From Kitasatospora kifunensis (lineage in GTDB: Bacteria > Actinomycetota > Actinomycetes > Streptomycetales > Streptomycetaceae), in NCBI RefSeq assembly GCF_014203855.1, contig NZ_JACHJV010000001.1:4402001-4466000 (forward strand): 64,000 bases of DNA, given 5' to 3'. Shown in pieces: positions 62,408 to 64,000 of the stretch. Below the pieces are notes generated by a model. It was given only the letters and a program-made list of their open reading frames with translations. It was not told the DNA's origin and did no database searches. The position numbers and the translations under genes are program-made. Within the stretch, counting starts at the first letter, position 1. The number at the start of each line of letters is the position of its first letter.

Positions 62408-62694
62408 ATCGTCAGCGCCTCCGCGGCCGAGCGGACCGGGGCGGGGGCGGTGTCATTGATGCTCAGACAGTTGGAGACCGCCGGTGCGTCGCTGGGCAGC
62501 AGCTCGAACAGGTCGACCACCACGTCGAGTTCCTCGGCGGCCGGCAGGGTCGGCACCGGCTCGCCGGGGATGGTCCGGATGCCCGCCTCGGCAAGGACCT
62601 GGTACGGGTTCTCCTCGTATCGGCGGCGCAGGTCGGGCTCGGTCCAGACACGCACGATCAGCTCCGCGAAACGCCAGTCCTTGTCAATGGACAT
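62404..62694 (-). CDS. Putative TOMM precursor peptide with nitrile-hydratase-like leader (NHLP)
   Basis: This is a 96-aa peptide. Its leader (WRFAELIVRVWTEPDLRRRY, then EENPYQVLAEAGIRTIPGE) follows the nitrile-hydratase alpha-subunit pattern of NHLP precursors. The segment LFELLPS ends the leader. The remaining C-terminus (about DAPAVSNCLSINDTAPAP, then VRSAAEALTI) holds one Cys, three Ser and two Thr as possible azole/azoline sites. GGAGGAGA lies just before ATG 62694. It is translationally coupled to the cyclodehydratase. The core boundary is inferred. Confidence 0.82.
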   Translation of the reverse strand: MSIDKDWRFAELIVRVWTEPDLRRRYEENPYQVLAEAGIRTIPGEPVPTLPAAEELDVVVDLFELLPSDAPAVSNCLSINDTAPAPVRSAAEALTI

Positions 62695-62994
62695 GTCTCT
62701 CCTCCGTTGGGATCGGTCGGGTGCTCGGCCGGTTGGATCGATAGCCGCTCTAGTCCGGCTCAGGGATGGAGTTAACGAAATCCGAGCGATCCTTGACCAG
62801 TGCCTCCCTCACGCAGATGGCATGAAGAAGTCACACTCGGTACGGGAGCCGCACACTGTTGCCCGTCCCGGTGCCGTGCGACCGTTGTCCGGGGCTCCTG
62901 GACGGTCCGGCGGGAACTGTCCCTCGGGTGCCGCGGGAGAGGTGGACCGGGCGGCTGCCGGGAGGACCGGGAAGTCACCGGGAGAGGGGAGAGC
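62695..62994. promoter_or_regulatory. Divergent promoter region of the RiPP operon and SARP gene
   Basis: These 300 bases separate the precursor start (minus strand) from the SARP start (plus strand). An A/T-rich patch GAGTTAACGAAATC (about 62770-62783) is the likely promoter core. On the minus strand TTAACT and TAGAGC are spaced 17 bases apart. SARP-type heptamer repeats were not clearly identified. Confidence 0.5.
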
Positions 62995-63819
62995 GTGATC
63001 GCTGATATCCGGCTACTGGGGCCACTGCGGGCCACGATCAGCGACGTCGACGTGCTTCCTGCCGCAGCCAAACCACGTCAGGTGCTGGCGCTGCTCGCCG
63101 TCCGCGCCGGGCAGATCGTCACCGTTGCCGCGCTGACCGAGGAGCTCTGGGGCGAGCGGCCGCCACGCAGCGCGGTCACCACGCTGCAGACCTACGTCCT
63201 GCAGCTGCGCCGGCGGATCGCGACCGCGCTCGGCGGCCAGAGTGGCGCTGCCGCCAAGGAGTTGCTGGCCACCGTGCACGGTGGCTACCGGTTGCTGGTG
63301 CCCGCCGAGGAGGTGGACCTCCACCGGGCCCGGACGCTGATCGAGCGGGGCCGACGGGCGTTGGCCGTCGGCGAGGACCAGGCGGGCGGCCGGCTGCTGC
63401 ACCAGGCGCTCGCGCTCTGGGACGGACCGATGCTGGTGGACGTGCCCAAGGGGCGCCAGCTCGGCATCGAGTGCCTGAGCCTGGCCGAGGTGCGGCTCGG
63501 CGCCCTGGAGCTGCGGATCGAGGCCGATCTGCGGTTGGGGCGGCACGCCGAGCTGCTGGCCGAACTGACCGTGCTCACGGCCGAGCAGCCGCTCCACGAG
63601 GTGCTGCACGCCCAGCACATGCTCGCGCTCCACCGGTCGGGGCGCTCCGTCGCGGCGTTGGAGGTGTTCCGCCGGTTGCGGGCAAGGCTGGTGGGCGAGA
63701 CCGGACTGGAGCCGTCGTCGCGGGTGCAGCGGCTGCACCAGGCGATCCTGGCCGGGCACCCGGGGCTGGAGACGGTGCCGGTCCAGCGGCTGCTCGCCGC
63801 CGACCTGTCCGGCGCCTGA
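62995..63819 (+). CDS. SARP-family pathway-specific activator
   Basis: This 274-aa regulator has an N-terminal OmpR-type winged helix (LALLAVRAGQIVTVAALTEEL, then ELWGERPPRSAVTTLQTYV) and a bacterial transcriptional activation domain (BTAD; LAEVRLGALELRIEADLRLG) as in ActII-ORF4 and RedD. Such SARPs switch on antibiotic clusters. GTG 62995 has AGAGGGGA upstream. Divergent position from the RiPP precursor makes it the likely activator of that operon. Confidence 0.92.
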   Translation: MIADIRLLGPLRATISDVDVLPAAAKPRQVLALLAVRAGQIVTVAALTEELWGERPPRSAVTTLQTYVLQLRRRIATALGGQSGAAAKELLATVHGGYRLLVPAEEVDLHRARTLIERGRRALAVGEDQAGGRLLHQALALWDGPMLVDVPKGRQLGIECLSLAEVRLGALELRIEADLRLGRHAELLAELTVLTAEQPLHEVLHAQHMLALHRSGRSVAALEVFRRLRARLVGETGLEPSSRVQRLHQAILAGHPGLETVPVQRLLAADLSGA

Positions 63820-63946
63820 GCGGACCTTGATCGGCGAGTCGGCCAGGCTCGTTGACCCGACCTTGAGGTCGTCGCGAGACGCCCCTCCCAGGGTGGTCGC
63901 AGCCGTCGTCGTCGCCGTCGGCTGCGCCGCGTCGAAGGAGGGGACG

Positions 63947-64000
63947 ATGACCGCACGGGAACAGGCCGACCGCCTGGACGGTGCTGGTACGCCGGATCCA
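63947..64000 (+). CDS. Start of a gene cut by the window end
   Basis: ATG 63947 has GAAGGAGGGG just upstream. Only 18 codons are visible (MTAREQADRLDGAGTPDP), too few to assign. An 8-bp hairpin (63898-63905 with 63919-63926) lies just before it. It may be another member of the RiPP cluster. Confidence 0.55.
   Translation, partial: MTAREQADRLDGAGTPDP

Overview
This is a stretch of high-GC actinomycete chromosome of the Streptomyces/Kitasatospora type. The evidence is the codon bias, the many GTG starts, several leaderless genes, and a gene order I recognise from Streptomyces: crp, nth, a NUDIX CoA pyrophosphatase, marP, nhaA, acsA, an Ssd/Tad pilus locus, a DECH helicase, bldG with its anti-sigma partner, the H+-pyrophosphatase, topA, tmk and holB. 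Most of the window is therefore conserved core chromosome. The accessory material is concentrated in the last 10 kb.

Layout. Positions 1-5300 hold the end of an MBL-fold hydrolase, crp, nth, a NUDIX hydrolase, marP and a membrane metal-dependent hydrolase. Positions 5.6-15 kb hold, mostly on the minus strand, an epoxide-hydrolase-like protein, a small holin-like membrane protein, NhaA, a NarL-type two-component pair and AcsA, with a plus-strand beta-lactamase-like serine hydrolase between them. Positions 15.4-23.8 kb hold a permuted NlpC/P60-like protein, a secreted GH18 chitinase, a SulP transporter fused to a carbonic anhydrase, a CooC/MinD-like ATPase, a Fic-like protein and a HAD phosphatase. 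Positions 24.4-30.4 kb are a complete Tad/Flp-type pilus operon (Ssd/CpaE, TadA, TadB, TadC, a DUF4244 pilin, TadE and a second TadE-like protein), facing an MrfA-type DECH helicase. Positions 33.1-50.6 kb carry the developmental switch bldG and its anti-sigma neighbour, hppA, lipoproteins, a methyltransferase, topA, an MFS-thymidylate kinase-coiled-coil fusion, holB and a degenerate esterase-like membrane protein. Then follow a secreted TAP-like peptidase and a TetR/GNAT divergent pair with a clear palindromic operator.

From 53.7 kb the window becomes accessory. A tRNA-Thr(CGT) gene has its 3' 44 bp repeated exactly 1.7 kb downstream. Between the two copies are only a flavoprotein and a TPR regulator-like protein, so this looks like an integrase-less mini genomic island. 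After a convergent response regulator/histidine kinase pair comes the most interesting locus (58.6-64 kb): an apparent RiPP (azole/azoline, TOMM) cluster. It consists of a 96-aa precursor with a nitrile-hydratase-like leader, a fused E1-like/YcaO cyclodehydratase translationally coupled to it, a SagB-type dehydrogenase, a divergent SARP regulator and the start of a further gene cut by the window edge.

Gene order also suggests coordinated regulation: strong perfect hairpins separate many convergent units, the Tad genes overlap at their stops and starts, and the RiPP biosynthetic genes overlap or nearly abut. All functional calls are from reading protein motifs and gene order. No database search was possible.
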